Below, one piece after another: positions 25,400 to 33,011 of a stretch of 40,102 nt of DNA. A program made the translations under genes and the position numbers. The stretch's first letter is position 1. Every line of letters begins with the position of its first letter. Origin of the DNA: Gammaproteobacteria bacterium (GTDB taxonomy: Bacteria; Pseudomonadota; Gammaproteobacteria; Thiohalomonadales; Thiohalomonadaceae); contig JALOAT010000039.1 in the NCBI GenBank assembly GCA_023228645.1, positions 1 to 40,102 on the forward strand, in the 5' to 3' direction. The notes under the pieces are model-generated. The model saw only the letters and a list, made by a program, of their open reading frames with translations. It had not been told where the DNA came from and did not search any database.

Positions 25400-26505
25400 A
25401 GAACGTCATTGTCGGTCTGTCCGGCGGCGTGGATTCCTCGGTGGCCGCCCTCCTCCTGCGCGAACAGGGCTATCACGTCGAAGGCCTGTTCATGAAGAAC
25501 TGGGAAGAGGACGACACGCCCGGCCATTGCTCGGCCGCCGCCGATCTCGCTGATGCGCAGGCAGTCGCCGATGCACTCGGCATTCGCCTGCACACGGTCA
25601 ATTTCGCCACCGAGTACTGGGATCGGGTGTTCAGCCATTTCCTTGATGAATACCGTGCAGGACGCACGCCCAATCCTGATGTGCTTTGCAACAAGGAGAT
25701 CAAGTTCCGTGCTTTCCTTGAGCATGCGCTCGACCTCGGCGCCGATTACATCGCCACGGGCCACTACGCACGCCGCGACACGCTCGCCGATCGGCATCGC
25801 CTGTTGCGTGGCGTCGATACCGGCAAGGACCAGACCTATTTCCTGTACACGCTCGGGCAACGGCAGCTGGCTCGCAGCCTGTTTCCCGTGGGTCATCTGC
25901 CCAAGGCCGAGGTGCGCCGCCTGGCCGCAGAGCATGGCTTCGTCACGGCACAGAAAAAGGACAGCACCGGAATCTGCTTCATCGGCGAGCGCAACTTCCG
26001 CGACTTTCTCAAGCAGTATCTGCCGGCCCAGCCGGGCGACATCCTCACGCCCGAGGGCGATCGCCTCGGCCGTCACGAGGGCCTCATGTACTACACCCTC
26101 GGCCAGCGCCAGGGCCTCGGCATCGGCGGCCGCGCCGGTGCGCGCGAGGAGCCCTGGTACGTGGTCGGCAAGGACATGACGCGCAACGTGCTTTACGCTG
26201 CCCAGGACCACGATCACCCGCGGTTGTTGAGCGATACCCTGACTGCCGTGCAGTTGCACTGGGTGGCGGACACGCCGCCGGCGCTGCCGTTACGCTGTAC
26301 CGCCAAGACCCGCTATCGCCAGCAGGATGCCGCCTGCACCATCCGCGCCATCGCCGACGGCCGCGCCACGGTGCGCTTCGATGCGCCGCAGTGGGCCGTG
26401 ACACCGGGACAATCCATCGTTTTCTACCAGGGCGAAGAATGCCTCGGCGGCGGCGTGATCGAACACGCCGCGCCGACAATCGAAGCCGTTTCGGACAGGA
26501 CATGA
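25396..26505 (+). CDS. mnmA: tRNA-specific 2-thiouridylase MnmA
   Basis: A 369-aa enzyme that installs s2U34 in tRNA-Lys, -Glu and -Gln using sulfur relayed from IscS/Tus. The ATP-binding P-loop VGLSGGVDSSVAALLL is at the N-terminus. The two catalytic cysteines are Cys98 (VLCNKEIKF) and Cys194 (STGICFIGERNF). YYTLGQRQGLGIGG marks the central domain. The start overlaps the nudJ stop (ATGA), and the stop overlaps hflD in the same way. Confidence 0.97.
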   Translation: MKNVIVGLSGGVDSSVAALLLREQGYHVEGLFMKNWEEDDTPGHCSAAADLADAQAVADALGIRLHTVNFATEYWDRVFSHFLDEYRAGRTPNPDVLCNKEIKFRAFLEHALDLGADYIATGHYARRDTLADRHRLLRGVDTGKDQTYFLYTLGQRQLARSLFPVGHLPKAEVRRLAAEHGFVTAQKKDSTGICFIGERNFRDFLKQYLPAQPGDILTPEGDRLGRHEGLMYYTLGQRQGLGIGGRAGAREEPWYVVGKDMTRNVLYAAQDHDHPRLLSDTLTAVQLHWVADTPPALPLRCTAKTRYRQQDAACTIRAIADGRATVRFDAPQWAVTPGQSIVFYQGEECLGGGVIEHAAPTIEAVSDRT

Positions 26506-27125
26506 GCAAGACCATCACCGATCGAACGCTCGCCCTCGCGGGCGTCTTCCTCGCCGCCGAACAGGTGCAGAGCGTGGCGCGCCGCGGGCGCGTCGAACCT
26601 GAAGCCTTCCAGACCGCCGTGCAGAGCCTTTTCAAGATCGACGCCACGGACACCGACGACGTGTACGGCGGCCGCGCCAACCTGCGCCCGGGCCTGCGGG
26701 CGCTGCTGGCGAACATTCGCGCCAAGCCGCAGACCCGCGATCTCGAACAGATGCGCTATACCATTTCGCTGCTTCACCTCGAACGCCGGCTCGCTCGCCG
26801 CCGCGAGCTGCTGGACGCCATCGGCAACGGCATCGCCCTCACGCAGAAGAAGGTCCAGCTCTTTTCCCTGACCCACGACAACGTCGTCGCGGCGCTCGCG
26901 GATATTTACGTGAACACCGTGAGCACCCTCACCCCGCGCATCATGGTCGCCGGCGAACACGGGCACCTGAGCCACGCCGAAAACGCCAACCGCGTGCGCG
27001 CCCTGCTGCTCGCCGGCATCCGCTCGGCGGTGTTGTGGCACCAGTCCGGCGGCAGTCGAATGGGGCTGCTGTTTCGTCGGGGTGCGTATGCGAAGGAGGC
27101 GGAGCGGTTGTTGGGTTCGCTGTAA
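26502..27125 (+). CDS. hflD: HflD, high-frequency lysogenisation protein homologue
   Basis: A 207-aa protein beginning MSKTITDRTLALAGVFLAAE, with the family segments EQVQSVARRGRVEPEAFQTA, DDVYGGRANLRPGLRAL and ARIMVAGEHGHL-like sequence near residue 145. E. coli HflD is a peripheral inner-membrane protein that binds lambda CII; its housekeeping role is unclear. The ATGA-coupled start at 26502 is chosen over an in-frame start inside mnmA. In E. coli and Pseudomonas purB follows; here a repeat-rich gap follows instead. Confidence 0.94.
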   Translation: MSKTITDRTLALAGVFLAAEQVQSVARRGRVEPEAFQTAVQSLFKIDATDTDDVYGGRANLRPGLRALLANIRAKPQTRDLEQMRYTISLLHLERRLARRRELLDAIGNGIALTQKKVQLFSLTHDNVVAALADIYVNTVSTLTPRIMVAGEHGHLSHAENANRVRALLLAGIRSAVLWHQSGGSRMGLLFRRGAYAKEAERLLGSL

Positions 27126-27239
27126 CGTGTTCGCTGGAAGTTTTTGAAAAAATTGCCGTAGTCACGTTGCGAAGCTAGGTGACGTCTTGGCTTTTTTGAA
27201 TGACGCGCTGCGCCGCGTGAGTTCCTGGGCGGCGCGTAG

Positions 27240-27266
27240 CCCGGGTGAAGCAAAGCGGAACCCGGG
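27240..27266. repeat. CCCGGGT...ACCCGGG hairpin with GAAGC loop
   Basis: CCCGGGT pairs with ACCCGGG (7 base pairs) around a 13-base loop GAAGCAAAGCGGA. The consensus AGCCCGGGTGAAGC...GCGGAACCCGGG is, to my knowledge, a dispersed intergenic repeat in many gammaproteobacterial genomes. Confidence 0.6.
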
Positions 27267-27297
27267 ATAAGTGGCTGCGTTTGGCCTGGGTTATCTG

Positions 27298-27325
27298 AGG
27301 AAGCGCTTCGCGCGAAGCGCTTCCT
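27298..27325. repeat. Perfect 28-base palindrome
   Basis: The half-site AGGAAGCGCTTCGC is followed immediately by its exact reverse complement GCGAAGCGCTTCCT, with no spacer. It contains nested AAGCGCTT palindromes. It could be a dimeric protein site or a cruciform-forming repeat; no T tract follows on either strand. Confidence 0.75.
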
Positions 27326-27341
27326 TCGATTACCGCGGATT

Positions 27342-27370
27342 GTCACGTAGGCGCTGCGCGCCAACGTGAC
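27342..27370. repeat. GTCACGT-GGCGC hairpin
   Basis: GTCACGT and GGCGC pair with GCGCC and ACGTGAC around a TGC loop, interrupted only by one A-A mismatch. That gives 12 base pairs over 29 bases. Confidence 0.65.
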
Positions 27371-27463
27371 CTACCTCCGAGAAAAGTCACCCGCTCAGGG
27401 GAAATCAATTTTCGCGCCCAGCGCATCCCTGCAAAAGTAACTTCGCAAACTGTCCGACACCTC

Positions 27464-28177
27464 TCACAACCCCTGCGCAATCCGATACACCACCTGCACA
27501 TTCGCTTCCACCCGCACCTGCCCCGGTGACACCGGCGTCGCGGCGGCTTCGGCGACCATGGCCCGCGACAGCGAGGGCACGAACACGCCGACGCCCTGCT
27601 CGACCACGTGTTCCAGGCTCTCCAGGCGCACGCCCATGGCGGCGGCGATGGCGTCGGCCTTGGCGCGGGCATCGAGTACGGCCTGACGCAGGGCCTCCTG
27701 CCGCTGGGCGGCATCGTCGCTCAGGGTGAAGGCGATGCCGTCGATGCCATTGGCGCCCGCTTTGACGGCAGCATCGATCACCGCGCCGACCTGTTCAGTG
27801 CCCTGCAGGCGCACCTCGATCCGGTTGCTGGCGTGATAGGCGATGATGCGGGCCTGCGCGGCGGGCTCGGCGCGGCGATCGGCATAGACCGGCGTCAGCG
27901 TGATACCCGTGGTGGTGAGCTGTTCAGCCGGAATGCCGAGCTTGCGCACCGCCGCCTTGACCCGGGACAGGGCGCGGTTGACCTGTGCCTGGGCCTCCGC
28001 GGCGTTCTCGTGACGCGCCAGAACGGCAAACGTGAGCACCGCGCTGTCCGGTGTGGCTGCCACCTCGCCGCGGCCCGTGACGCTGATGCGCGACACGTTC
28101 GCGGCCTCCTGCGCCAGCGTGATGTTGCTCGCCAGCAGCATCCCTACAAGCCCGAGCCAACGTACGCCGCGCAGCAT
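27464..28177 (-). CDS. SIMPL-domain (DUF541) periplasmic protein
   Basis: A 237-aa protein with an N-terminal signal peptide (LGLVGMLLASNITLAQ, cleavage near residue 22). The SIMPL/DUF541 fold follows: ISVTGRGEVAATPDSAVLTF, the TTGITLTPVYADRR strand and AVLDARAKADAIAAAMGVRL. SIMPL proteins are exported, often oligomeric, and have been connected to stress (BP26 of Brucella, YggE of E. coli). The precise activity is unknown. It lies 3 bases after the GST gene, so the two are probably co-transcribed. Confidence 0.9.
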   Translation of the reverse strand: MLRGVRWLGLVGMLLASNITLAQEAANVSRISVTGRGEVAATPDSAVLTFAVLARHENAAEAQAQVNRALSRVKAAVRKLGIPAEQLTTTGITLTPVYADRRAEPAAQARIIAYHASNRIEVRLQGTEQVGAVIDAAVKAGANGIDGIAFTLSDDAAQRQEALRQAVLDARAKADAIAAAMGVRLESLEHVVEQGVGVFVPSLSRAMVAEAAATPVSPGQVRVEANVQVVYRIAQGL

Positions 28178-28180
28178 GGG

Positions 28181-28783
28181 TCACCCCTTCGGTTCGGTGG
28201 CGATCATCGCCGGGCGCTGCGCGATGCGCGCATACCAGGCGGCCAATCCGGGGCGCGAACTGCCCCAGGGTTCATGGGAAAAGCGGAAATCCAGGTAGCC
28301 GAGGGCGCAGGCCACGCTGATCTGGCCGATGCCGAATAACTGGCCCCAGGACTCGACCTCCTGCTCCAGGGCGTCCAGGGCGCGCCCCACCGTCCGCGCC
28401 TGGAGGCCCATCCAGTCCTCGGACTGGAGCGCAACAGGACGCACGCTCTCCATGCGCCGCAGCACCGCCGCCTCGGCCATGCCGTCTGCCAGGGCCTCCA
28501 GGCGCAGGGCCTTGAGGCGCTCGGGACCGGCGTGCGGAATGAGGTCGGGGCCGTTGTGCAGCACGTCCAGGTATTCGCAGATCACCGCAGAATCATAGAG
28601 GTTCATGCCATCATCGGTGATGAGGGTCGGCACCTTGCCGAGCGGGTTGGCCTCGCCGAGTTCGGCGTGCGGCTCCCAAGGGTTCACGGTCACACGCTCG
28701 ATGCGCGTGTCGAGGCCGGTCTCCATGACGAAGACCATCACCTTGCGTACAAAGGGGGAAAAGGGGGAATGAAACAGCTTCAT
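28181..28783 (-). CDS. Glutathione S-transferase family protein (YibF-like)
   Basis: A 200-aa cytosolic GST. The thioredoxin-like N-domain starts MKLFHSPFSPFVRKVMVFVM and has the GSH-binding cis-Pro turn GKVPTLITDDGMNLYDSAVI. A helical C-domain follows (VACALGYLDFRFSHEPW). SPFVRK in place of a catalytic Tyr points to a Ser/Cys-type bacterial GST. ATG at 28795 would add four residues (MTSL). I prefer 28783 because it matches GST starts, but neither has a strong ribosome-binding site. The substrate is unknown. Confidence 0.9.
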   Translation of the reverse strand: MKLFHSPFSPFVRKVMVFVMETGLDTRIERVTVNPWEPHAELGEANPLGKVPTLITDDGMNLYDSAVICEYLDVLHNGPDLIPHAGPERLKALRLEALADGMAEAAVLRRMESVRPVALQSEDWMGLQARTVGRALDALEQEVESWGQLFGIGQISVACALGYLDFRFSHEPWGSSRPGLAAWYARIAQRPAMIATEPKG

Positions 28784-28961
28784 GAGACTCGTCATACCGG
28801 TTCGAGGGCTGCTTTATACACGATCTCCGTGACCGGGTCGCTCGTCCGCGGCGGCCCGTAGCGGTGCGCGGCCTTGGCGCGATTCGGTCAGCAATCCCGT
28901 GACCGCGCGCTATGAGCCACTTTAGTGCTCGTGGCCGCGCCATCTGCCATGGTTCGCACTA

Positions 28962-30632
28962 ATGATCGTCTATCGTTCCGAACACCTGGAGGTCGACGTA
29001 CAGGCCGCCCTGGCCAAGCAGAGGCGATGCTTGGACGGCCGACCCGATGCGGACACCCTGCTCGCCGCCTTCCTCCGGTTCAGCGAGCTCGAAACCGGCC
29101 TCACGGACGCTGCCTCGCCCACCATCGACGAGCTCAACCCACTCACCGCGAGCCTGCGCGTGGCGGCGCTCGCCCTCGCCTGCGCCTATCTGCGCGCCGT
29201 GCGCCGGGGTCCGGATGCCGGGGCGGCCCTCGAGGCCGCCCGGCGCGCCCATGCGGCCGTGGCCGCGCGGCACTTGCCGCGCAGCGTGCCTGTCAGTACG
29301 CCGGAAGGCTATGCCTTTTATGGTCTCCATCCCCTCGCCTACGTCGAGGCGGCTGAACGCTTCGCGCGGGGCGCGCCGGGCCGGGCCGTATGCATCGGTC
29401 TGCGCAGCATCGGCACCAGCCTGTCCGCCATGGTGGGTGCAGCCCTCGTGGAACAGGGCTGGACGGTGGTGCTCCACACCCTCCGCCCTCGCGGGCACCC
29501 CTTCGCTCGCCGACCCGTGCTCGGACCGCAGCTGGCCGAGGCCTGGCGCCGGGAGGTGGGCCCGTTCCTGGTGGTTGACGAGCGCCCGGGCGTGAGCGGC
29601 TCCTCGATGTGCGGAACGGCGGATGCGCTGAATGCCCTGGGCGTCGCCGACCAGCGCATCGTGCTGTTTCCGAGTTGGGACGCCCAGGCCGATCGTCTGC
29701 TCTCACCGGCCGCCCGCGCGCGCTGGCTACGTCAACGCAAGCTCGTCGCCCACTGGCAGCCCCCCGGCTTCCTCGCCCACGGCGAAGACCTGTCGGCGGG
29801 CGCGTGGCGCACCGTGCTGTTTCCTGCCGACGGTGAACCACCGGCGGTCCAGCCCCAGCACGAGCGCCGCAAGTATCGCCTGCAGACCGATGAAGGCACG
29901 CGGATCTACCGCTTCGCCGGGCTCGCCCACTATGGCGCGACCAAACTGGAGCGCAGCGCCGTGCTGGCCGAGGCCGGCTTCGGACCGACGCCCGGCGCCC
30001 TGCGCGAAGGGTATCTGGACCAGGCCTGCCTCACCGGCCAGCCGTTGCGCGCCGGCGAGGCGACGCGAGCCTTCCTGGATACGGTCGCGCACTACCTGGC
30101 CTTCCTCAGGCGCCGTTTCGCCTTGACCCATGCTGCTCCCCACCATTCCACCGCGACCATGCTGCAGGCGAACACCGGCGAGTTGCTGGGTGAACGCTGG
30201 GTCGAGCGTGCCACGGCACTGGCCCGCGGCACCGCCGCCGCGGATGCGCCGGCCGTGGCCCTGGACGGGCGCATGTCGCCCCATGAGTGGCTGGACACGC
30301 CGCAGGGCTTTCGCAAGCTCGATGCGCTCGACCACCATGCCGACCACTTCTTTCCGGGCTGCAACGACATCGCCTGGGACTTGGCGGCGGTGAGCGAGGA
30401 ATTCCACCTGTCCCGGGAGGCTCGCGAGGTGCTGCTGACACGCTATGCGCAGCTGTCGGGCGATGGGCACGTGCGGGCACGCCTGCCCTTCCAGCGCGCC
30501 GCCTACCTGGCACACCGCCTCGGTTACGCCAAACTGGCGGCACAGACCCTCGGCGACACGCCCGACGGCCACCGCTTCCACGCCCTGACGCGACACTACC
30601 GCGCCCGCCTGTGCGCGGCGCTCACCCGATGA
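28962..30632 (+). CDS. Phosphoribosyltransferase-kinase-like fusion protein, uncharacterised
   Basis: This 556-aa protein is not a named family to me. Residues 1-135 are helical. Residues about 140-225 look like a type I phosphoribosyltransferase: CIGLRSIGTSLSAMVGAAL (144-162) and a PRPP-loop-like FLVVDERPGVSGSSM (202-216). From about 300 the sequence resembles an APH/choline-kinase-type phosphotransferase: an N-lobe-like RIYRFAGLAHYGATKLERS (314-332), DGRMSPHEWL (435-444) where HxDxxxxN is expected, and KLDALDHHADHFFPG then DIAWDLA as the metal-binding region. Its stop overlaps the HAD phosphatase start (ATGA). I infer a route that makes, phosphorylates and dephosphorylates a ribosylated small molecule. 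The fold calls come from reading motifs only and are tentative. Confidence 0.65.
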   Translation: MIVYRSEHLEVDVQAALAKQRRCLDGRPDADTLLAAFLRFSELETGLTDAASPTIDELNPLTASLRVAALALACAYLRAVRRGPDAGAALEAARRAHAAVAARHLPRSVPVSTPEGYAFYGLHPLAYVEAAERFARGAPGRAVCIGLRSIGTSLSAMVGAALVEQGWTVVLHTLRPRGHPFARRPVLGPQLAEAWRREVGPFLVVDERPGVSGSSMCGTADALNALGVADQRIVLFPSWDAQADRLLSPAARARWLRQRKLVAHWQPPGFLAHGEDLSAGAWRTVLFPADGEPPAVQPQHERRKYRLQTDEGTRIYRFAGLAHYGATKLERSAVLAEAGFGPTPGALREGYLDQACLTGQPLRAGEATRAFLDTVAHYLAFLRRRFALTHAAPHHSTATMLQANTGELLGERWVERATALARGTAAADAPAVALDGRMSPHEWLDTPQGFRKLDALDHHADHFFPGCNDIAWDLAAVSEEFHLSREAREVLLTRYAQLSGDGHVRARLPFQRAAYLAHRLGYAKLAAQTLGDTPDGHRFHALTRHYRARLCAALTR

Positions 30633-31147
30633 TGCCGCGCCTGTTCATCTTCGACGCGGACGACACGCTGCGCACCACCACGGTCGCGCACCAGCCTTGC
30701 CCGCATGGACCTGACGAATGGGCCTTGCTGCCCGGCGTCCGGGAACGCCTGGTACAAATCCCATGGGGACCGCGGGGTCCGTTCCTCGCCCTCGCCTCCA
30801 ACCAGGACCATGTGGGCTACGGCCTGCTCCCGGCTGCCGTCGCCCACCGCCTGCTCCTGGACCTGGCCCTGGCCGCCGCCGGGCCTACGCGCCCAGCCCC
30901 CTACATCGGATTCTGCCCCCACCCCGCAGAGGACCGCTGCGCCTGCCGCAAGCCCGCCCCGGGCCTGCTGCTACGCGCCCTTGCCCACTTCCAGGTCAAT
31001 GCGGCGGCGGCCTTGTTCATTGGCAATGCGCCCAGCGACGCTGCCGCAGCACACCGCGCGGGCATTACCTATTGCCACGCCGGTGACTTTTTCACCGCTC
31101 ACCCTCGCCGGGGCACCGGCCAACCGAAGCGGCGTTCGCGGCAATGA
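30629..31147 (+). CDS. HAD-IIIA phosphatase (GmhB/HisB-N-like) coupled to the PRTase-kinase gene
   Basis: A 172-aa HAD-superfamily phosphatase. Motif I is FIFDADDTLRTTT (Asp9 nucleophile, Asp11 acid). Motif II is LASNQ, typical of the HAD-IIIA group. Zinc ligands are likely in FCPHPAEDRCACRKPAPGLL (C-x-H ... C-x-C). Motif IV reads FIGNAPSDAAAA, with Asn where the first acidic residue is common. GmhB removes phosphate from heptose bisphosphate and HisB-N from histidinol phosphate. The coupled PRTase-kinase gene suggests a sugar- or nucleoside-phosphate substrate here. The Arg-rich tail (RRGTGQPKRRSRQ) is unusual. Confidence 0.88.
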   Translation: MMPRLFIFDADDTLRTTTVAHQPCPHGPDEWALLPGVRERLVQIPWGPRGPFLALASNQDHVGYGLLPAAVAHRLLLDLALAAAGPTRPAPYIGFCPHPAEDRCACRKPAPGLLLRALAHFQVNAAAALFIGNAPSDAAAAHRAGITYCHAGDFFTAHPRRGTGQPKRRSRQ

Positions 31148-31185
31148 AACAGCACCGATCACCCGCGGCGTGACCCGCGGGCCAC

Positions 31186-31671
31186 TCACGCGAATGCATA
31201 GGCGATGAAGACACCCAAATAGTGCGTAATGACGACCACCAGCACCGCGATACCCACGTGTTCACCCACTACTGGCGACACCGGCTCGCCGTGTGCCCGC
31301 GCCATCCGATAGCTGAGCCACGCCACCACGAAAACGCCCCACAACACACTGACGATCACCGCGGCACTCAACGGCAGCAGCAGGATGGGTACCAGAAAGG
31401 TCACGGCCATGAAGAATTTCGCCAGAAACGTCGCGCCGGTCGCATGCCATACCTCACGCACGGATATGTTTCGTTCCGATTCCTTGGAGATGTGGATGCC
31501 CAGGGCGTCGGCCATGGCATCCGCCACGGCGATGGTGATAATGCCGCCGGCCACGGCCTGCAACGAATCCGTACCTGCATGCAGCCCAACGACCAACCCG
31601 AGCGTGGTGATAACGCCGGAGGTAAGGCCGAAGTGCAGACCGCTGCGCGCACCCTCACCCATGTCTTTCAC
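31186..31671 (-). CDS. VIT1/CCC1-like membrane protein
   Basis: A 161-aa integral membrane protein. The first helix region GLTSGVITTLGLVVGLHAGT and the acidic AGGIITIAVADAMADALGIH followed by SKESE resemble the VIT1/CCC1 family of iron/manganese transporters. Further helices run FFMAVTFLVPILLLPLSAAV, VSVLWGVFVVAWLSY and VGIAVLVVVITHYLGVFIAY. The GTG start at 31671 overlaps the DUF192 stop (GTGA) and has AAGGAGGAGG just upstream; an in-frame GTG at 31689 precedes that ribosome-binding site and is unlikely. It is the last gene of a three-gene chain with overlapping stops and starts. A metal substrate is inferred only from the family. Confidence 0.75.
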   Translation of the reverse strand: MKDMGEGARSGLHFGLTSGVITTLGLVVGLHAGTDSLQAVAGGIITIAVADAMADALGIHISKESERNISVREVWHATGATFLAKFFMAVTFLVPILLLPLSAAVIVSVLWGVFVVAWLSYRMARAHGEPVSPVVGEHVGIAVLVVVITHYLGVFIAYAFA

Positions 31672-32151
31672 GCGTCCTCCTCCTTGCACGGCTGGAACAT
31701 CACGCGAGCACCGGGCCCGATTCCGCGGTTCGCCAGATAACCCGCGTTCACTTCGAGTGCGGCACTGTACGGCACATCAGGCTGATAGGCCGGGCAGCGA
31801 TAACTCACATGGCTCGGGCACGGCGGCATGGTCCGCACCGCTCGGACACGGCCATCTGCATCGAGAAAAGCGATGTCGAGCGGCAGGCGGGTGCGATACA
31901 TCCAGAAACCGGCATCTCCCGGTTGTGGGACCGCATACAGAAACAGCATGCCGGCATCGGCGGCCAGTGTGTCGCGGTCCATGAGACCGCGCATGCGCCG
32001 TTCCAGCGTAGCGGCCACCTCCACCCGCAGTGCGTTGCGGCGGCCATCGCGTGTCTCGATACATATCGCCATGTCACCGGCGGTGACCATCCGCTGCGGA
32101 AAAAACCAACGCCAACAGCATCACCGTCCACGCGGGCAGCAAGGGTTTCAT
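31668..32151 (-). pseudogene. DUF192 protein, signal peptide out of frame by one T in a T6 run
   Basis: The DUF192 domain (VEVAATLERRMRGLMDRDTL, GFWMYRTRLPLDIAFLDADG, ALEVNAGYLANRGIGPG) is intact from ATG 32090. DUF192 proteins are usually exported. Upstream, in a different frame, ATG 32151 opens MKPLLPAWTVMLLALVFSAA, a typical signal peptide. That ATG overlaps the stop of the upstream GGDEF gene (ATGA), as expected for the true start. Removing one T from the minus-strand T6 run (plus 32100-32105) joins the two parts. So either the gene is broken, it is expressed by slippage, or the assembly has one extra base. If the frame is as given, only a cytoplasmic 140-aa protein from 32090 would be made. 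The function of DUF192 is unknown. Confidence 0.75.
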
Positions 32152-32925
32152 AAGGCGCCGTATCCTTCCTGGCCCGTGGCCCCGGAGGCCACGGCATTCT
32201 TGCCGGCTTTCTTTACCGAATACATCAGGTGATCCGCCTCGCGCAGTACGTCTTCGAGGCCGGGGCAGTTGGGACCGCAGGTCAGCACACCAAGGCTGAA
32301 AGTGACCGGCCAGTATTCCATTTGCATCCTCGCCAGCAGCTGCGCGCGGATCTTTTCCACGGCGTGACGGGCCGAGGGCGCATCGGTTTCGGAAAACAGA
32401 ATAACGAATTCGTCGCCGCCCAGGCGGGCCACCCGGTCCGCCGCACGGATGTGCGTCTTGATGGTCTGCGCCACGATGCGCAGCAGCCGGTCGCCCTCCT
32501 GATGCCCATAGGTGTCATTGACCTGTTTGAAATTGTCCAAATCGAGATAGGCCACCGTGAGCGGATGGCCATAGCGGTGCGAACGGTAGATCTCACGCTC
32601 CGCATGCCGATAAAAGCCCCGCGCGCTCGTGGCGCCTGTCACCAGATCAGTGTCGATGACCGCCTGCAGTTCCGCCTGCTTCACCCGCAGGTAGGTGATC
32701 AGTGCCGCAGCGAGCACGAAAAAACCCAGCGGCGGGATGTTCGCGCAAGTGCAGACCGAACACACCGGAGTTGTAAAGCCCGAGCGTCCAGCACAGCACG
32801 GTAACCAGTCCGCTTTCACGGCGCATCATGCGCCATGCGGCGAAGCCGATGGGGATCAGGTAGAAGATGGCCAGCACGAACTCGGGACCAGCGAGAAAAT
32901 CGGCGCAGGCCACCGGAGCGAGCAA
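32148..32925 (-). pseudogene. GGDEF diguanylate cyclase, membrane part out of frame by one T in a T6 run
   Basis: The C-terminal GGDEF domain is complete: DTDLVTGATSARGFYRHAER, LTVAYLDLDNFKQVNDTYGH, RLGGDEFVILFSET, CGPNCPGLEDVLREADHLMY. The N-terminal membrane part (ADFLAGPEFVLAIFYLIPIG, TVLCWTLGLYNSGVFGLH) is in another frame. The shift lies at a minus-strand T6 run (plus 32719-32724). With five Ts the protein reads HPAAGFFVLAAALITYLRV without a break. The start is uncertain: TTG at 32925 is the only usual initiator in the membrane frame, without a clear ribosome-binding site. If functional, it would make c-di-GMP at the inner membrane. Downstream it is coupled to the DUF192 gene. Confidence 0.75.
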
Positions 32926-33011
32926 GGCCAGGATCGCGCGCGGAATTCGCCAAACGCAAGCGCATGAGCCATCCGGCTCGGGATGATTGCCTCAACTATG
33001 GCATAAATCGC

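Larger units (their letters stand above)
27126..27463. other. Hairpin-rich intergenic gap at a synteny break
   Basis: No gene was recognised in these 338 bases between convergent hflD and the SIMPL-domain gene. Four inverted repeats lie in series: GTCAC/GTGAC (27161-27183), CCCGGGT/ACCCGGG (27240-27266), a 28-base perfect palindrome (27298-27325), and GTCACGT-GGCGC/GCGCC-ACGTGAC (27342-27370). The first and last share GTCACGT. A block of non-coding repeats rather than a gene is the best description; some may terminate hflD transcription. Confidence 0.75.

Noticed and set aside
27298..27325. dif or phage attachment site
   Set aside because: The palindrome has no 6-base central region as in dif, and there is no adjacent integrase or tRNA gene.
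28611..28961. Additional gene between the GST and PRTase-kinase genes on the minus strand
   Set aside because: The open frame reaching 28943 mostly overlaps the GST gene in another frame and has an Arg/Pro-rich shadow composition.
28962..31147. Assignment of the PRTase/HAD pair to a Ter stress system
   Set aside because: No TerD-fold, TerC or ATP-grasp gene lies within the window; similarity is limited to the PRTase plus HAD pairing.
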